Positions 62,191 to 64,000 of a stretch of DNA of 64,000 bases are shown in pieces. Positions within the stretch are counted from its first letter, which is position 1; every line of letters starts with the position of its first letter. The notes under the pieces are model-generated. The model did no database searches, was not told where the DNA came from, and was given only the letters and a program-made list of their open reading frames with translations. A program made the position numbers and the translations under genes. Source of the stretch: Oasisia sp. SBJ-2009 (Eukaryota > Annelida > Polychaeta > Sabellida > Siboglinidae); NCBI GenBank assembly GCA_964017155.1, contig OZ024856.1:64501-128500 (forward strand). The letters are read 5' to 3'.

Positions 62191-64000
62191 ACGACAAAGT
62201 CCGATTCGTCTACGGGGGATCAGTTTTGAGAATCGAGAGAAACGGCCAAGTTCGACGCGCCGGTCGGTCTTCTCGGGCGTGTGCCACGCAAGGGGTGTAA
62301 CTACGACTCTCTCGACGAAACCAACTGACCGTGCGCGTCGTCTTGCAAACTTTTGGAAACAAATCGAGGAAAACGACAAAGTCCGATCCGTCTACGGGGG
62401 ATCAGTTGGGGAAATCTGTTTACATTCTTTTCAACAGAATTCCGTGCCGACCGCTGGGTAAGCGGCGGGAGTAATAATGAACCACTAACTAGATGAGGTG
62501 TCAAGACATTTGGCGACCTTAACAGGGTGATAGTTGCACAAATCGAGCAAAACGACAAAGTCCGATCCGTCTACGGGGGATCAGTTTTGAGAATCGAGAG
62601 AAACGGCCAAGTTCGACGCGCCGGTCGGTCTTCTCGGGCGTGTGCCACGCAAGGGGTGTAACTACGACTCTCTCGACGAAACCAACTGACCGTGCGCGTC
62701 GTCTTGCCAACTTTTGGAAACAAATCGAGGAAAACGACAAAGTCCGATCCGTCTACGGGGGATCAGTTGGGGAAGTCTGTTTACATTCTTTTCAACAGAA
62801 TTCCGTGCCGACCGCTGGGTAAACGGCGGGAGTAATAATGAACCACTAACTAGATGAGGTGACGAGGCATTTGGCGACCTTAACAGGGTGATAGTTGCAC
62901 AAATCGAGGAAAACGACAAAGTCCGATCCGTCTACGGGGGATCAGTTTTGAGAATCGAGAGAAACGGCCAAGTTCGACGCGCCGGTCGGTCTTCTCGGGC
63001 GTATTCCACGCACGAAGTGGAACTACGACTCTCTCGACGAAACCAAATGACCGTGCGCGTCGTCTTGCCAACTTTTGGAAACAAATCGAGGAAAACGACA
63101 AAGTCCGATCCGTCTACGGGGGATCAGTTGGGGAAGTCTGTTTACATTCTTTTCAACAAAATTCCGTGCCGACCGCTGGGTAAACGGCGGGAGTAATAAT
63201 GAACCACTAACTAGATGAGGTGACGAGGCATTTGGCGACCTTAACAGGGTGATAGTTGCACAAATCGAGCAAAACGACAAAGTCCCATCCGTCTACGGGG
63301 GATCAGTTTTGAGAATCGAGAGAAACGGCCAAGTTGGACGCGCCGGTCGGCCTTCTCGGGCGTGTGCCACGCAAGGGGTGTAACTACCACTCTCTCGACG
63401 AAACCAACTGACCGTGCGCGTCGTCTTGCCAACTTTTGGAAACAAATCGAGGAAAACGACAAAGTCCGATCCGTCTACGGGGGATCAGTTGGGGAAGTCT
63501 GTTTACATTCTTTTCAACAGAATTCCGTGCCGACCGCTGGGTAAACGGCGGGAGTAATAATGAACCACTAACTAGATGAGGTGACGAGGCATTTGGCGAC
63601 CTTAACAGGGTGATAGTTGCACAAATCGAGGAAAACGACAAAGTCCGATTCGTCTACGGGGGATCAGTTTTGAGAATCGAGAGAAACGGCCAAGTTCGAC
63701 GCGCCGGTCGGTCTTCTCGGGCGTGTGCCACGCAAGGGGTGTAACTACCACTCTCTCGACGAAACCAACTGACCGTGCGCGTCGTCTTGCAAACTTTTGG
63801 AAACAAATCGAGGAAAACGACAAAGTCCGATCCGTCTACGGGGGATCAGTAGTGGAAGCGTAAATGTCTGTGTACATTCTTTTCAACAGAATTCCGTGCC
63901 GACCGCTGGGTAAACGGAGGGAGTAATAATGAACCACTAACTAGATGAGGTGACGAGGCGATTGGCGACCTTAACACGGTGATAGTTGCACAAATCGAGG

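Larger units (their letters stand above)
56944..64000. repeat. Satellite array, domain 2, right part
   Basis: About 19 further units with domain 2 variants, reaching the right edge. The block at about 57,290-58,744 parallels the sequence around the LINE. Near 59,090 there is a 19-bp deletion (cttttggaaaaagtccg) identical to one at about 50,447. No gene is seen. Confidence 0.95.

Noticed and set aside
194..63823. Hundreds of short open frames of 60 to 112 codons on both strands in the satellite
   Set aside because: They are repeats of the same sequence, the minus-strand ones start with TTG, they overlap each other in several frames, and 361-bp units shift the frame each time. Nothing resembles a known protein.

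Overview
The window is an animal heterochromatic satellite array interrupted by one nearly intact non-LTR retrotransposon; I see no cellular gene. About 59 kb is a single tandem-repeat family of about 168 units. Unit lengths are 361, 369 or 372 bp, plus twelve 182-bp half units. The satellite is CpG-rich (about 35 CpG in a 361-bp unit), which leans towards an animal without heavy satellite methylation, probably an invertebrate. The species cannot be named from the sequence.

Layout: 1-21,913 is array domain 1, built on a 3,461-bp higher-order repeat (HOR) of ten units with shortened derivatives. 21,914-50,500 is array domain 2, a patchwork of 2,193-, 1,474-, 2,009- and 734-bp duplicated blocks. 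50,501-50,700 is a run of 200 N. 50,701-52,126 is more domain 2. 52,127-56,936 is a CR1/L2-type LINE flanked by a 7-bp target-site duplication. 56,937-64,000 is domain 2 again.

Most notable in the satellite: each full unit carries three short segments that match the highly conserved 28S rRNA region holding the R2-type insertion site. They have exact matches of 19, 16 and 16 nt; two are in sense and one is in antisense. The satellite therefore seems to have been seeded by rDNA fragments. Each unit also holds a 49-bp motif twice. The breakpoints that I could place (half units, a HOR recombinant, the domain 1/2 switch) lie in or beside it, and the LINE inserted at its edge.

The LINE has a 5' UTR with two tandem copies of about 200 bp, ORF1 (zinc-binding N terminus plus SGNH esterase), ORF2 (APE-type endonuclease plus reverse transcriptase), a 3' hairpin and two octamer tail repeats. 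ORF2 lies in the -1 frame relative to ORF1 and has no ATG before its endonuclease domain. A correctly phased U-UUU-UUA heptamer sits two codons before the ORF1 stop, and a possible stem lies just downstream, so ORF2 may be made by -1 ribosomal frameshifting. The only clear lesion is one extra T in a T run near the ORF2 end. A paralogous empty site at 58,397-58,403 indicates a recent insertion.
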